A DNA stretch of 64,000 nucleotides from Anaerostipes sp. (GCF_018381315.1 NZ_JAGZSD010000006.1:88756-152755), one strand, 5' to 3'. Positions 54,520-63,715 are shown, counted from the first letter of the stretch. Numbers and translations are program-made. The notes: a model not told the origin generated them from the sequence alone.

Positions 54520-54548
54520 TTGAATTCTTCCTGTGTATAGTGTATAAT
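54520..54548 (+). promoter_or_regulatory. Sigma-A promoter of the flotillin leader
   Basis: TTGAAT (54520-54525) and TATAAT (54543-54548) with a 17-bp spacer, almost 300 bp before the flotillin start. Predicted transcription start near 54555. Confidence 0.7.
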
Positions 54549-54554
54549 TGCTAC

Positions 54555-54737
54555 ATGAGAGAGTGTTTTATTAATTAGGATTGGCTGTATTATTTTATTA
54601 TGATGCCGGCATTTATGATATTGTTCTAATTGCGGTATAGCCTGCGGGTTATGGCTTATCATTGTGCCATCAGATCATCGGCAATTATACATTACAGATT
54701 AACAGAGACGCCCTCAGATGTGTGTCTCTGTTTTTTA
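54555..54737 (+). ncRNA. Structured leader or small RNA ending in a terminator, upstream of flotillin
   Basis: Non-coding stretch of about 180 nt between a consensus promoter and a rho-independent terminator (ACAGAGAC 54702-54709 with GTCTCTGT 54724-54731, then six T). Possible stems inside: TAATTGC (54627) with GCAATTA (54681), enclosing AGCC/GGCT. No known riboswitch motif is recognised. It accounts for most of the 336-base gap between the secreted protein and flotillin. It could be an attenuating leader or a stand-alone sRNA. Confidence 0.5.
54702..54737 (+). terminator. Rho-independent terminator inside the flotillin leader
   Basis: 8-bp stem ACAGAGAC/GTCTCTGT with T6 immediately after, 105 bp before the flotillin start codon. 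Confidence 0.75.
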
Positions 54738-54798
54738 TCCTTGAGATAAAACTCACTCAATTAGGAAGTTCCAAAACTTTTACTAAGGAGGAGAGAAT

Positions 54799-54849
54799 AT
54801 GCGTTTGTTCATGTTGAAAGAGTCTGGAAAGGAGAATACATATGGATGA
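54799..54849 (+). CDS. Possible 16-codon upstream peptide overlapping the flotillin start
   Basis: ATG at 54799 has the best ribosome binding site of the region (AAGGAGGAG) and opens a 16-codon frame (MRLFMLKESGKENTYG) whose TGA at 54847 lies inside the flotillin start region (ATG 54842). The 8-bp overlap suggests translational coupling; the flotillin ATG also has its own GGAG. It could be chance. Confidence 0.35.
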   Translation: MRLFMLKESGKENTYG

Positions 54850-56359
54850 TTTATTATTTGATGTGTCGGATTTAATACCTTTTATCATCATTGCGGTGAT
54901 CATAGCTGTTGTTGTCATTATATTTTTGACTGGTTATGTAAAAGCATCTCCTGACACAGCTCTGATCATTTCAGGAATGAGAAAGAAACCGAGGTTTCTT
55001 ATTGGTAAGGCAGGAATTAAAATTCCATTTTTTGAAAAGAAAGATGAATTGAGTTTAAGGCTTGTCTCTGTGGATGTCAAAACATCCAGCCCGGTTCCCA
55101 CAGCAGATTATATTAATATCAATGTAGATTCTGCTGTCAATATTAAAATCGGAAGTTCACAGGAGATGCTGGAAAAAGCATCACAAAACTTCTTAAACTG
55201 CGGAATTGATATTATCGGCATGACTGCCCGGGAAGTGCTGGAAGGTAACATGAGGGAAATCATCGGGCAGATGGAGCTTAAGGAGATGGTTTCTGACCGC
55301 CAGAAATTTGCAGAGAAGGTAAAAGATAATGCAGTTCCGGATCTGGGGGCTATGGGCCTTGAAATTATCAGTTTCAATGTGCAGAATTTTGTAGATGACA
55401 ATGAGGTTATCGAAAATCTTGGTATCGACAATATATCAAAGATTAAAAAGTCTGCGGCAATCGCCAGGGCGGAATCTGAAAAAGAAGTTGCAGTTGCACA
55501 GGCACAGGCAGATAAAGAAGCTAATGATGCGAGGGTTGCCTCAGAAACAGAGATTGCAATTAAAAATAACCAGCTGGAAATCCGTAAGGCAGAGCTTAAG
55601 AAAGAAGCGGATTTAAAGAAAGCAGAAGCAGATGCAATCTATAAAATTGAGGAACAGGAGCAGAGAAAACAGCTGGAAATTGCCAACGCCAATGCAAATA
55701 TCGCCAAGCAGGAGCGGGAAGTTGAATTAAAGACAAAAGAAGTTGAGGTCAGAGAAAAGGCATTGGATGCCGAAGTCCGTAAAAAAGCGGAGGCTGACCG
55801 CTTTGCAAGGGAGCAGGATGCGGAAGCAGAACTTTATGAACGTAAAAAAGATGCGGAAGCAAAAGCCTATGAGGCGGCACAGGAAGCCGATGCATTAAAG
55901 GCTACAGCCCAGGCTGCAAGATTCCAGGCAGAGCAGGAAGCCGCCGGTGTACGTGCAAAGGGTGAAGCAGAAGCGACAGCGATTCAGGCAAAAGCATTGG
56001 CAGAAGCGGCAGGTATCGAGAAGAAAGCAGAAGCTATGGCCAAAATGGGAGAGGCAGCAATTCTTGAAATGTACTTCAAAGCTTATCCTGAAGTTGCAAA
56101 GAGTGTGGCAGAACCTTTATCTAAGGTAGATTCTATCGTGATGTATGGAGAAGGCAATTCAGCAAAATTAACAGAAGATATTGTAAAATCAGTGACTCAG
56201 GTAGATCAGGGACTGCAGAAGTCCATGGGAATTGATATTAAGTCCTTATTGGCAGGAGTGATCGGGGGCAAAGTTGCCTCTGTGGGAGTGCAAAAGGAGA
56301 CGGAACCTGACACTGACAGCAAGATTGAAGAAACCGCTGAGCCAACGGAACAAGAATAA
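54842..56359 (+). CDS. Flotillin-like SPFH-domain membrane scaffold protein
   Basis: A 505-residue protein: N-terminal membrane helix (about 12-32), SPFH/band 7 domain (about 35-200), then a very long Ala/Glu/Lys coiled coil (about 205-405; repeated AEA, EKE and KAEA patterns) and an acidic tail. This is the flotillin (FloT/YqiK) layout; such proteins oligomerise in membrane microdomains. No NfeD partner gene is adjacent, which is usual for FloT. Ends at the terminator at 56392. Confidence 0.88.
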   Translation: MDDLLFDVSDLIPFIIIAVIIAVVVIIFLTGYVKASPDTALIISGMRKKPRFLIGKAGIKIPFFEKKDELSLRLVSVDVKTSSPVPTADYININVDSAVNIKIGSSQEMLEKASQNFLNCGIDIIGMTAREVLEGNMREIIGQMELKEMVSDRQKFAEKVKDNAVPDLGAMGLEIISFNVQNFVDDNEVIENLGIDNISKIKKSAAIARAESEKEVAVAQAQADKEANDARVASETEIAIKNNQLEIRKAELKKEADLKKAEADAIYKIEEQEQRKQLEIANANANIAKQEREVELKTKEVEVREKALDAEVRKKAEADRFAREQDAEAELYERKKDAEAKAYEAAQEADALKATAQAARFQAEQEAAGVRAKGEAEATAIQAKALAEAAGIEKKAEAMAKMGEAAILEMYFKAYPEVAKSVAEPLSKVDSIVMYGEGNSAKLTEDIVKSVTQVDQGLQKSMGIDIKSLLAGVIGGKVASVGVQKETEPDTDSKIEETAEPTEQE

Positions 56360-56391
56360 AGCCGTATTTTACACCAGCTCAGACTGTAGAT

Positions 56392-56427
56392 AAAACGGTT
56401 CGCAGAATGAATTCTGCGGACCGTTTT
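56392..56427 (+). terminator. Terminator hairpin of the flotillin gene
   Basis: AAAACGGTTCGCAGAAT (56392-56408) pairs with ATTCTGCGGACCGTTTT (56411-56427) at 16 of 17 positions. Confidence 0.75.
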
Positions 56428-56466
56428 GATATTCCGGGTTTTTAAAGGCGGTCCATATGCTGTTTC

Positions 56467-56495
56467 TTGAGTTTGTCCGGCTGAGCGTATATAAT
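56467..56495 (+). promoter_or_regulatory. Sigma-A promoter of the second regulator-kinase pair
   Basis: TTGAGT (56467-56472) and TATAAT (56490-56495), 17-bp spacer; GCCTGTGACAGGC just downstream forms a small hairpin or operator. Confidence 0.65.
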
Positions 56496-56573
56496 TGAAG
56501 GGGCCTGTGACAGGCAGAAAAGTTATTAGAGGATACCCGCATATCTGCAGAAAATAGAGGACGGTGGTAATAA

Positions 56574-57272
56574 ATGAAACGTATTTTCTTTGTCGAAGAT
56601 GATTTGAGTTTAATCAGTGGTTTATCTTTTGCCATGAAAAAGCAGGGATATGAAATAGACATTGCCCGTACAAGCCTTGAAGCGAAAAGATTATGGATGA
56701 ACACAGCGTATGATTTAGTGATTCTGGACGTGTCGCTTCCGGATGGTTCCGGCTATGATTTGTGCAGGGAAATCCGTAAAACTTCAAAGGTGCCGATTAT
56801 GTTTCTTACTGCGGCTGATGAAGAGACGGACATTATAATGGGGCTGGATCTGGGCGGCGATGATTACATAACAAAGCCATTTAAGCTGGCGGTCTTTTTA
56901 TCCAGAGTAAACGCCCTTCTGCGCAGAAGTGATAATTTTAATCAGGCAGATACCGAATTAAAATCGAATGGTATTAAAGTACAGCTGTTAAAGCAGGAAG
57001 TTTCTAAAAATGAGGAACTGCTTGACCTTACCGCCAATGAATATAAGCTGCTGTGTCTGTTTATGGAAAATCCCGATATTGTCCTTTCGCCGGAACAGAT
57101 CTTAAGCAGGCTGTGGGATTGTGATGAAAATTATATTGACAGCAATACACTCACTGTGTATATCCGCAGGCTGCGTACAAAAATTGAGGATGATCCGGGC
57201 AAGCCGGAAAAGATCATAACAGTGCGCCGAATGGGATATAAGTGGAATACGGCTGATCGGAGTGGAAGATGA
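56574..57272 (+). CDS. OmpR-family response regulator, second module
   Basis: A 232-residue regulator: receiver with acceptor Asp52 (ILDVSLPDGSG) and ITKPF Lys, then a winged helix (about 130-228) with YIRRLRTKI. Heads a regulator-kinase-ATPase-permease set of BceRS-AB layout. Overlaps the kinase start by 4 bp. RBS is GGTGGT, weak. Confidence 0.92.
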   Translation: MKRIFFVEDDLSLISGLSFAMKKQGYEIDIARTSLEAKRLWMNTAYDLVILDVSLPDGSGYDLCREIRKTSKVPIMFLTAADEETDIIMGLDLGGDDYITKPFKLAVFLSRVNALLRRSDNFNQADTELKSNGIKVQLLKQEVSKNEELLDLTANEYKLLCLFMENPDIVLSPEQILSRLWDCDENYIDSNTLTVYIRRLRTKIEDDPGKPEKIITVRRMGYKWNTADRSGR

Positions 57273-58306
57273 AGATATTGGTAAACAGGAAAACGAAATC
57301 ATTGTTCTGCAGGGTGCTGTTCATTTTCACAGTGTTTACCCTGCTTTCTGCTGCGCTTGCAGGCTTGAGGCTTAAAAATGCCGCAGTATGCATTGGAATA
57401 TGTTCTCTGTGTATGAGCCTTTTGATCCTGCTGCTCCTATACAGGTACTTTCATGAGCAAAATGAAATTATGGAACATGCTGTCATGCAGATTAAAGATT
57501 ATATTTCCGGCAATCAAAATGCCCGGATTGAATGTTACGACGAGGGCCAGCTGTACAGATTGTTCCATGAAGTAAACTCCTTAGTTTCCATTCTGAACGC
57601 ACATGCAGAGAATGAAGAAAAAGCCAAGAAGTTTTTGAAGGACACCATATCGGATATTTCCCATCAACTGAAAACACCTCTTGCCGCTCTTAATATCTAT
57701 AACGGCATCATGCAGGAAGAAGCCGGCGGGCTCTCTGCAATCAAGGAATTTACTGACCTTTCCGAGCAGGAACTTGACAGAATTGAAACGCTGGTACAAA
57801 ATCTTTTGAAAATAACGAAACTTGACGCTGGAACTATGATTCTGGAGAAGAAGACAGAAAATATGTCTGAAATGATGGACAGTATCAAACAGCATTTTAT
57901 TTATCGAGCGAAACAGGAAGAAAAGCTCTTATGCCTGTCCGGGGATGATAATGTTGTGTTATCCTGTGACCGCAGCTGGCTGAGCGAGGCAATCAGCAAT
58001 ATAGTAAAAAATGCGTTTGACCATACCGCGGCAGGAAATACAATCAGTGTGGAATGGAAACAATTTGCCTCCATGGTACAAATCATCATTAAGGATAACG
58101 GAAGCGGTATCCATAAGGAAGATCTGCACCATATTTTCAAAAGATTTTACCGCAGCCGTTTCTCTAAGGATACACAGGGGATCGGGCTTGGCCTGCCGCT
58201 TGCGAAGTTGATCATTGAGGCACATAACGGGACGATCGAGGTTGACAGTGAATTAGGTATCGGAACTGTTTTTACAATCACTTTTTTAATTCCTACAAAA
58301 TTGTAG
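57269..58306 (+). CDS. Membrane histidine kinase, second module
   Basis: A 345-residue kinase with two close membrane helices (about 14-33 and 38-60), almost no external loop, and a HAMP-like stretch (62-115). H-box SDISHQLKTP with His132; NAFDH, DNGSGI and GIGLGLPLAK in the ATPase. Intramembrane-sensing type, paired with the regulator that overlaps it. Confidence 0.9.
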   Translation: MKILVNRKTKSLFCRVLFIFTVFTLLSAALAGLRLKNAAVCIGICSLCMSLLILLLLYRYFHEQNEIMEHAVMQIKDYISGNQNARIECYDEGQLYRLFHEVNSLVSILNAHAENEEKAKKFLKDTISDISHQLKTPLAALNIYNGIMQEEAGGLSAIKEFTDLSEQELDRIETLVQNLLKITKLDAGTMILEKKTENMSEMMDSIKQHFIYRAKQEEKLLCLSGDDNVVLSCDRSWLSEAISNIVKNAFDHTAAGNTISVEWKQFASMVQIIIKDNGSGIHKEDLHHIFKRFYRSRFSKDTQGIGLGLPLAKLIIEAHNGTIEVDSELGIGTVFTITFLIPTKL

Positions 58307-58309
58307 GCT

Positions 58310-58340
58310 TTGTGTCATCTGACAGTAAGGCTGGTATGAT
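58310..58340 (+). promoter_or_regulatory. Promoter with palindromic operator before the second ABC pair
   Basis: TGTCA-TC-TGACA (58313-58324) is a perfect inverted repeat at the -35 position of a TATGAT (58335-58340). A palindrome over a poor -35 fits activation by the adjacent response regulator. Confidence 0.5.
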
Positions 58341-58379
58341 ACCCTTTCAGTATCAACATAAGAAAGAGGTGATGATCCT

Positions 58380-59066
58380 GTGAATAATTTATTGGAAGTA
58401 AAATCAATTTCTAAAACCTACGGCAGCGGAGAAACTGCTGTACATGCATTAAAGAATGCTAAGTTCTCAGTACCAAAAGGCGAGTTTGTGGCGGTTGTCG
58501 GTGAATCCGGATCTGGAAAGAGTACACTTTTAAATATGATCGGTGCACTTGATACCCCTACTTCTGGGAAAGTTTTGATTGACGGAAAAGATATTTTTGC
58601 GATGGATGACAGACACTTGACGGTATTCCGGAGGAGGAATATTGGATTTATTTTTCAGAGCTTTAATCTGATACCAGAACTGACCGTTGAGCAGAATATC
58701 ATATTCCCTGTACTGCTGGACTACCAGAAGCCCGACCAAAAGTATTTAGAAGAACTGCTTACGGTGCTTAACTTGAGGGAACGCCGCAGTCATTTACCAA
58801 GTCAGCTGTCCGGCGGACAACAGCAGCGTATCGCAATCGGACGGGCATTGATTACCAGGCCGGCCCTTATCCTTGCAGATGAGCCTACAGGCAATCTGGA
58901 TATGCAGAACAGCAGCGAAGTCATCGCGCTTCTAAAAGAGGCGTCAAAGAAGTACGAGCAGACTATCATTATGATTACACACAGCCGGAGTATTGCGCAG
59001 ACTGCAGACAGAGTTCTGCAGGTGTCAGACGGTGTACTGACCGACTTTGGGAGGTGTCGTGAATGA
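58380..59066 (+). CDS. ABC transporter ATP-binding protein, second module
   Basis: A 228-residue MacB/BceA-type ATPase: Walker A GESGSGKST, Q-loop FIFQSFN, LSGGQQQR, ILADEPTGNLD and an H-loop that reads THS. Start is GTG at 58380, 8 bases after AGAGGTG. Overlaps the permease gene by 4 bp (ATGA). Similar to the ATPase at 23436 but in a separate module. Confidence 0.92.
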   Translation: MNNLLEVKSISKTYGSGETAVHALKNAKFSVPKGEFVAVVGESGSGKSTLLNMIGALDTPTSGKVLIDGKDIFAMDDRHLTVFRRRNIGFIFQSFNLIPELTVEQNIIFPVLLDYQKPDQKYLEELLTVLNLRERRSHLPSQLSGGQQQRIAIGRALITRPALILADEPTGNLDMQNSSEVIALLKEASKKYEQTIIMITHSRSIAQTADRVLQVSDGVLTDFGRCRE

Positions 59067-60874
59067 AAAGCTATCTAAGCCTTATTCCGATTTCTTCCAG
59101 AGTACATAAACGCCAGAACCGTATGACCCTTTTATGTATTATCTTTGCTGTATTTTTGGTGACGGCAGTTTTCAGCATGGCAGAGATGGGCATCCGGATG
59201 GAACAATCAAGACTATTAGATAAACATAATAATCTTTCGCTTCAGGATGTGACAAATAGTGCCATGGGACAATCCATTTATCTGATTGCTGTAGTATTGT
59301 TTGTAATGATACTGACCGCGGGAGTTCTGATGGTTTCAAGCAGCATCAACAGCAATGTCGCACAAAGGACAAAGTTTTTTGGAATGATGCGCTGTATTGG
59401 AATGAGCAAACAGCAAATTAAACGCTTTGTGCGGCTGGAAGCACTTAATTGGTGTAAAACTGCGGTTCCCACAGGGATTGTACTTGGAATTGCTGTCACA
59501 TGGGTATTGTGTGCTGTTTTACGTTTCCGCGTCGGCGAAGAATTCTCCCATATTCCCCTTTTTGGCATCAGCGGAATAGGCATCATCAGCGGAGTTATCG
59601 TAGGTCTTGTTACCGTTTTGCTTGCCGCAAGATCTCCGGCAAAACGGGCAGCAAAGGTATCCCCTGTTACGGCAGCATCGGGAAATGCAGAGAATACGGA
59701 CAACAGCCGCCGTGCAGTAAAGCATCAGGTCTTCAGAATTGAAACCACACTTGGCATTCATCACGCAGTATCAGCAAAAAAGAACTTTATTCTTATGATA
59801 GGTTCCTTCGCCCTCAGCATTATTCTTTTTTTGAGCTTTTCGGTGCTGATTGATTTTGTTGGCTGTCTTATGCCTCAGTCCTCCAGCACTTCGGATATTG
59901 ATATCTCAAGCCGTGACGGTTCAAATTCAATCAATCCTGAGATGCTTGACAAAATCAGCGGTATGAAGGGCGTAAAATGTGTTTTCGGACGCAGAAGCTG
60001 TTTTCAAGTTCCTGCAGAATTAAAAGATCAGCAGCAGCTTTCTAGGGATGTAGATATTATTTCTTATGATGATTTTGACTTAGACTGTCTGAAAAAAGAT
60101 CATATGCTGAAAAGAGGCAGTGAACTGTCCAAGGTGTATAAAAACAGCAGGTATGTACTTGCTACTTGGGACAAGGACAGTCCTTTACAGATTGGCAGTA
60201 AAATAAAAATAGACAATGAAGAACTTGAAATAGCGGGGTTGCTGAAGCACGACCCATTCAGCAGTAATGGCCTCACAAATGGGAAAATTACACTCATTAC
60301 TTCCGGCCAAACTTTCTCCCGCATTACCGGCATAACCGACTATTCACTTATCATGATACAGACAGCAAATAACATAACAGATAAAGATGTAACCGCGATC
60401 AATGCATTATTAGACAAAAACTATGTATTTAAGGACAGGCGGGATCAACGAACCACAGGAACATATATAGCGTTTGTATCTTGTGTATATATTTTCCTGG
60501 CTATCATTACTTTAGTAACGGTATTGAATATTATAAACAGCATTTCCATGAGCGTCTCTGCAAGGATCAAGCAATATGGGGCAATGCGGGCGGTTGGCAT
60601 GGATGAACACCAGATTATGAAAATGATAGCTGCAGAAGCGTTTACCTATGCAATTTCCGGCTGTATTGCCGGCTGTGCGGCCGGTCTGCTGATCAGCAGG
60701 TGGTTATACGGCATCTTGATTACGTCTCATTTTCAATATGCTGTCTGGAGTGTTCCCGTTGTTCCTTTGCTGATTATACTCATACTTGTATTTGCAGCTG
60801 CGGCTGCCGCGGTCTGGGCTCCGGCAAAACGGATCCGGAACATATCAGTAACAGAAACAATCAATGAATTGTAA
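59063..60874 (+). CDS. FtsX-like ABC transporter permease, second module
   Basis: A 603-residue permease: N-terminal helix (about 20-40), three helices with little between (70-200), then a helix near 245-270, an external domain (about 270-465) and three final helices (470-590). Fits the BceB/FtsX class associated with peptide antibiotic sensing or efflux. Ends at a GCGGCGG hairpin. The ligand is not known. Confidence 0.87.
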   Translation: MKSYLSLIPISSRVHKRQNRMTLLCIIFAVFLVTAVFSMAEMGIRMEQSRLLDKHNNLSLQDVTNSAMGQSIYLIAVVLFVMILTAGVLMVSSSINSNVAQRTKFFGMMRCIGMSKQQIKRFVRLEALNWCKTAVPTGIVLGIAVTWVLCAVLRFRVGEEFSHIPLFGISGIGIISGVIVGLVTVLLAARSPAKRAAKVSPVTAASGNAENTDNSRRAVKHQVFRIETTLGIHHAVSAKKNFILMIGSFALSIILFLSFSVLIDFVGCLMPQSSSTSDIDISSRDGSNSINPEMLDKISGMKGVKCVFGRRSCFQVPAELKDQQQLSRDVDIISYDDFDLDCLKKDHMLKRGSELSKVYKNSRYVLATWDKDSPLQIGSKIKIDNEELEIAGLLKHDPFSSNGLTNGKITLITSGQTFSRITGITDYSLIMIQTANNITDKDVTAINALLDKNYVFKDRRDQRTTGTYIAFVSCVYIFLAIITLVTVLNIINSISMSVSARIKQYGAMRAVGMDEHQIMKMIAAEAFTYAISGCIAGCAAGLLISRWLYGILITSHFQYAVWSVPVVPLLIILILVFAAAAAAVWAPAKRIRNISVTETINEL

Positions 60875-60900
60875 ACAGCTTTCTATCTGTTTCATCTTCA

Positions 60901-60937
60901 GCGGCGGTTTTGAAAATGAAAGCCGCCGCAGTTTTTC
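60901..60937 (+). terminator. Rho-independent terminator of the second ABC module
   Basis: GCGGCGG pairs with CCGCCGC (with flanking TTT/AAA), then TTTTT. Confidence 0.75.
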
Positions 60938-60975
60938 TGTACTGTTTATAAGGAAATCTCAACTAAAAAAAGATA

Positions 60976-61020
60976 GAAGCAGCAGAAATTAAAAAATTAA
61001 CTTCTGCTGCTTCCCGATTT
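60976..61020 (-). terminator. Terminator of the DUF1540 gene
   Basis: On the minus strand GAAGCAGCAGAA pairs with TTCTGCTGCTTC (12 bp, arms 60976-60987 and 61002-61013), followed by a T-rich run. Confidence 0.8.
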
Positions 61021-61058
61021 AAAGGAATAAAGAAAATGAGTTGGCGGATGTCACAATA

Positions 61059-61235
61059 TTAGCATCCGGATTTGTTAGCGAAAGATTCACAATCAGTACA
61101 TTCTTTTGTTGTCGGATTTGGTTCATGTGTTCCGACTTTGATGGAATCTAATGTGCAGTAATCTGCGCTGCCTGCATGATAGGCACAGTTGTTGATTGTA
61201 CATTCAATACATTCGTTTTTTCCGTTTACTTTCAT
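61059..61235 (-). CDS. DUF1540-type cysteine-rich mini-protein
   Basis: A 58-residue protein (MKVNGKNECIECTINNC start, ECTDCESF end). Seven Cys lie in C-x2-C-x4-C, a single Cys, and C-x2-C groups, the DUF1540 pattern, which suggests zinc or another metal. RBS AAAGGAG is six bases before ATG at 61235 and a terminator follows. Function is not known; family members are common in Clostridia and sometimes sporulation-linked. Confidence 0.82.
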   Translation of the reverse strand: MKVNGKNECIECTINNCAYHAGSADYCTLDSIKVGTHEPNPTTKECTDCESFANKSGC

Positions 61236-61377
61236 AATAAGGCTCCTTTCAATTTTGATACCTCATTATTATCTCCCTAATCGTAAAAAAGGATTCATCT
61301 TTTAATTACCGTTAAATGTCAAAAATTAAATAGAGATCAACGTGATGTTACAATTTTTTTAAAGAGAACCCCTATGG

Positions 61378-61449
61378 TTGACACTAAATAAAATGTTGGT
61401 TATCCTTATACATGTCAGGCTGAACACAGGCTTGATAATTGGCTATAAT
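61378..61449 (+). promoter_or_regulatory. Promoter region of the L,D-transpeptidase gene
   Basis: Two candidates: TTGACA (61378-61383) with TATCCT (61401-61406), spacer 17; and TGAACA (61421-61426) with TATAAT (61444-61449), spacer 17. The second is nearest to the start codon, 20 bp away. Confidence 0.5.
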
Positions 61450-61468
61450 ATAAGAACGGGAGAACTAT

Positions 61469-62962
61469 ATGAAAAAAATAAAACGAAAATACCTCTATAT
61501 CATCGGTGCCGTGGCAGCAGCATTGACCGCATCACTGATCGCAGTACATATATATTACAAAGACCGGTGGTATCCCGGAAGCAGCATCAATGGAATGAAA
61601 GTATCCGGTATGACCTACGAAGAATCTTTAAACAAAATGAAGGATACCGTAAACCGTTATAAAATTATAATCAAAGGGAGAGATAACGGAAGTTTTACGG
61701 TTACAGGAAAGGATGTTGGTTTAAAAATACAGTCTCAAAATTCTATAAAAGAGTTATATAAAAACCAGCATAAAAAAAGCGTTATTTTTTCTTTTACGGA
61801 TAAGGTTCAGGGTGATCTGAAAGATACAGTCACCTACTCACAAAAATCACTGGACCGTCTCGCAAAGAGATCTGTTCTTGTGACCGGAAATGGCAGCTAC
61901 AGGCTGGTGAAACCGCAGGATGCATCTATCGTATATTCTGAGAAAGAAAAGTACGGTGTTTTAAAAGAAGAGGTTGAAGGAAACATTTTGGACCAGGAGA
62001 AGTTCTTAAAACAGCTGTCGGAAGCTGTGGAAAGTCTCAGCCCAGAGATGGATCTGACAGACAAAAAGGCATATCCCGGAATCTATAAAGAACCGGGACT
62101 TAGAAAAGAGGACCCTGAACTTACAAAGATGCAGGAGAAATATAATCAGTACTTACTGCATTGGATTACGTGGGATATGGGAAACAATACAACAGAGACC
62201 ATATCTCCTGAAGTATTGAAAGGCTGCATTAAGATCAGTACAAAGAAACGCACAGTTAAGCTGGACAAAACCGCAGTATCAGACTGGGTGGAGAAGTTCT
62301 GTCTGAAGTATAAGACAGTCGGCATTGCCAGAACCTTTAAGACGCACTCAGGAAAGAAAATAAAAGTTTCAGGCGGTGATTACGGATGGCGGATTGACTA
62401 TGACAAAGAGATCAGCAGAGTTATGAAACTGCTGAAAAAAGCACCAGAAGACAGTCAGATCAGCGGCTATAAAAAGAATCCTTCAGAGAAGAACCGGGAA
62501 GCTATGACTACAAGGCTGAAGCCAATTTATTTTAATAAAGCATACAGGAAGGATTATAAGAATCCTCAGAACGACTGGGATCATAAAAACTACAGCGAAG
62601 TGGATCTGTCCGCCCAGGAAGTCTTTGTTTATAAAAACGGCAAGAGAGTATTTTCTGCCAACTGTATTACAGGCAAGCCTACGGCTGACAGAATTACGAG
62701 GACTGGGACTTACTATGTGAAAGAAAAACGCCTGACAAAAACATTGGTCGGTGCAGATTACAGCGTTGATACAAAATACTGGGTCAGAATTATGTGGACA
62801 GGAACCGGATACCACTGGAGTAAGCGCAGTGACTGGGGCCAGTGGTCGCCGAGCCGATATAAGGTGACAGGTTCCCACGGCTGTGTTAATCTGCAGCTTT
62901 CCGATGCAGCGGCTATCTATAAGCTTGTGGAAAGCGGTGATCCGGTATTTATCCATTACTAA
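61469..62962 (+). CDS. L,D-transpeptidase (YkuD) with peptidoglycan-binding domains
   Basis: A 497-residue membrane-anchored wall enzyme. N-terminal helix (about 9-29), two PG_binding_4-like domains (about 70-330), and a C-terminal YkuD domain (about 375-497) with GTGYHW and the catalytic SHGCVNLQ (Cys472). It would form 3-3 cross-links or attach proteins to peptidoglycan outside the membrane. Ends 6 bp before the convergent truA gene. RBS GGGAGA. Confidence 0.9.
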   Translation: MKKIKRKYLYIIGAVAAALTASLIAVHIYYKDRWYPGSSINGMKVSGMTYEESLNKMKDTVNRYKIIIKGRDNGSFTVTGKDVGLKIQSQNSIKELYKNQHKKSVIFSFTDKVQGDLKDTVTYSQKSLDRLAKRSVLVTGNGSYRLVKPQDASIVYSEKEKYGVLKEEVEGNILDQEKFLKQLSEAVESLSPEMDLTDKKAYPGIYKEPGLRKEDPELTKMQEKYNQYLLHWITWDMGNNTTETISPEVLKGCIKISTKKRTVKLDKTAVSDWVEKFCLKYKTVGIARTFKTHSGKKIKVSGGDYGWRIDYDKEISRVMKLLKKAPEDSQISGYKKNPSEKNREAMTTRLKPIYFNKAYRKDYKNPQNDWDHKNYSEVDLSAQEVFVYKNGKRVFSANCITGKPTADRITRTGTYYVKEKRLTKTLVGADYSVDTKYWVRIMWTGTGYHWSKRSDWGQWSPSRYKVTGSHGCVNLQLSDAAAIYKLVESGDPVFIHY

Positions 62963-62968
62963 AAACTT

Positions 62969-63715
62969 TTAATATTCTACATCCATAAGAAACAGACCTT
63001 GAGGCGGAGCAGTGACGCCGGCGTCTTTCCTGTTTTTTGACTGAAAGACTTCCAGAATTGATTCTGGTTTCCGGGATCCTGCTCCTATTTCTGCCAGTGT
63101 ACCGGTCAGAATACGTACCATATTGTATAAAAATCCATTGCCGGTGAAGGTGATGCGGATTTCTTTTAAATCCTTTTCGATCACTATAGAGGACAATGTC
63201 CGCACGGTTGATTTCTTTGTCTTTTTGATGGAGGAAAATCCTTTGAAATCATGGGTTCCGATACACAAAGCAGCGGCTTTTCTCATCTGTTCAATGTCCA
63301 GGGATTCAGAAATATGCCATAAGTATTTTCTTTCAAATACATTGGATATCCCGGGATTGGCAATGCGGTACTGATAGGTTTTTTCTTTGGCGTTGAGACG
63401 GCTGTGAAAACGCTCAGAAACTTCATCGGCCATGAGAATCCCAATATCAGACGGCAGATATTTCATAAGGTATTGTTTGATTTCGTGGCAGGAAAGGCTG
63501 CAGTCCGTATGAAAGTTGGCTATTTGTCCATAGGCATGAACACCGGCATCTGTCCGCCCGGAACCTATAACCTGCACAGGCTCCCCGGACATTTTTTCCA
63601 GCACTGATTCGAGCTTTTCCTGGATCGTATTGGAACCTGAACTTTTTCCAAGCTTCTGCCAGCCCTGATACCGGGTGCCGTCATATTCTATTTTTAAACG
63701 AATGTTTCGCTTCAT
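62969..63715 (-). CDS. truA: tRNA pseudouridine synthase A
   Basis: A 248-residue TruA, which makes pseudouridine at positions 38-40 of tRNA. Catalytic Asp56 in GSGRTDAGVHA; YDGTRYQGWQ at the start, KTYQYRI and FLYNMVRILTGTL are family motifs. RBS AAGGAG 10 bases before ATG at 63715. Single gene. Confidence 0.93.
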   Translation of the reverse strand: MKRNIRLKIEYDGTRYQGWQKLGKSSGSNTIQEKLESVLEKMSGEPVQVIGSGRTDAGVHAYGQIANFHTDCSLSCHEIKQYLMKYLPSDIGILMADEVSERFHSRLNAKEKTYQYRIANPGISNVFERKYLWHISESLDIEQMRKAAALCIGTHDFKGFSSIKKTKKSTVRTLSSIVIEKDLKEIRITFTGNGFLYNMVRILTGTLAEIGAGSRKPESILEVFQSKNRKDAGVTAPPQGLFLMDVEY

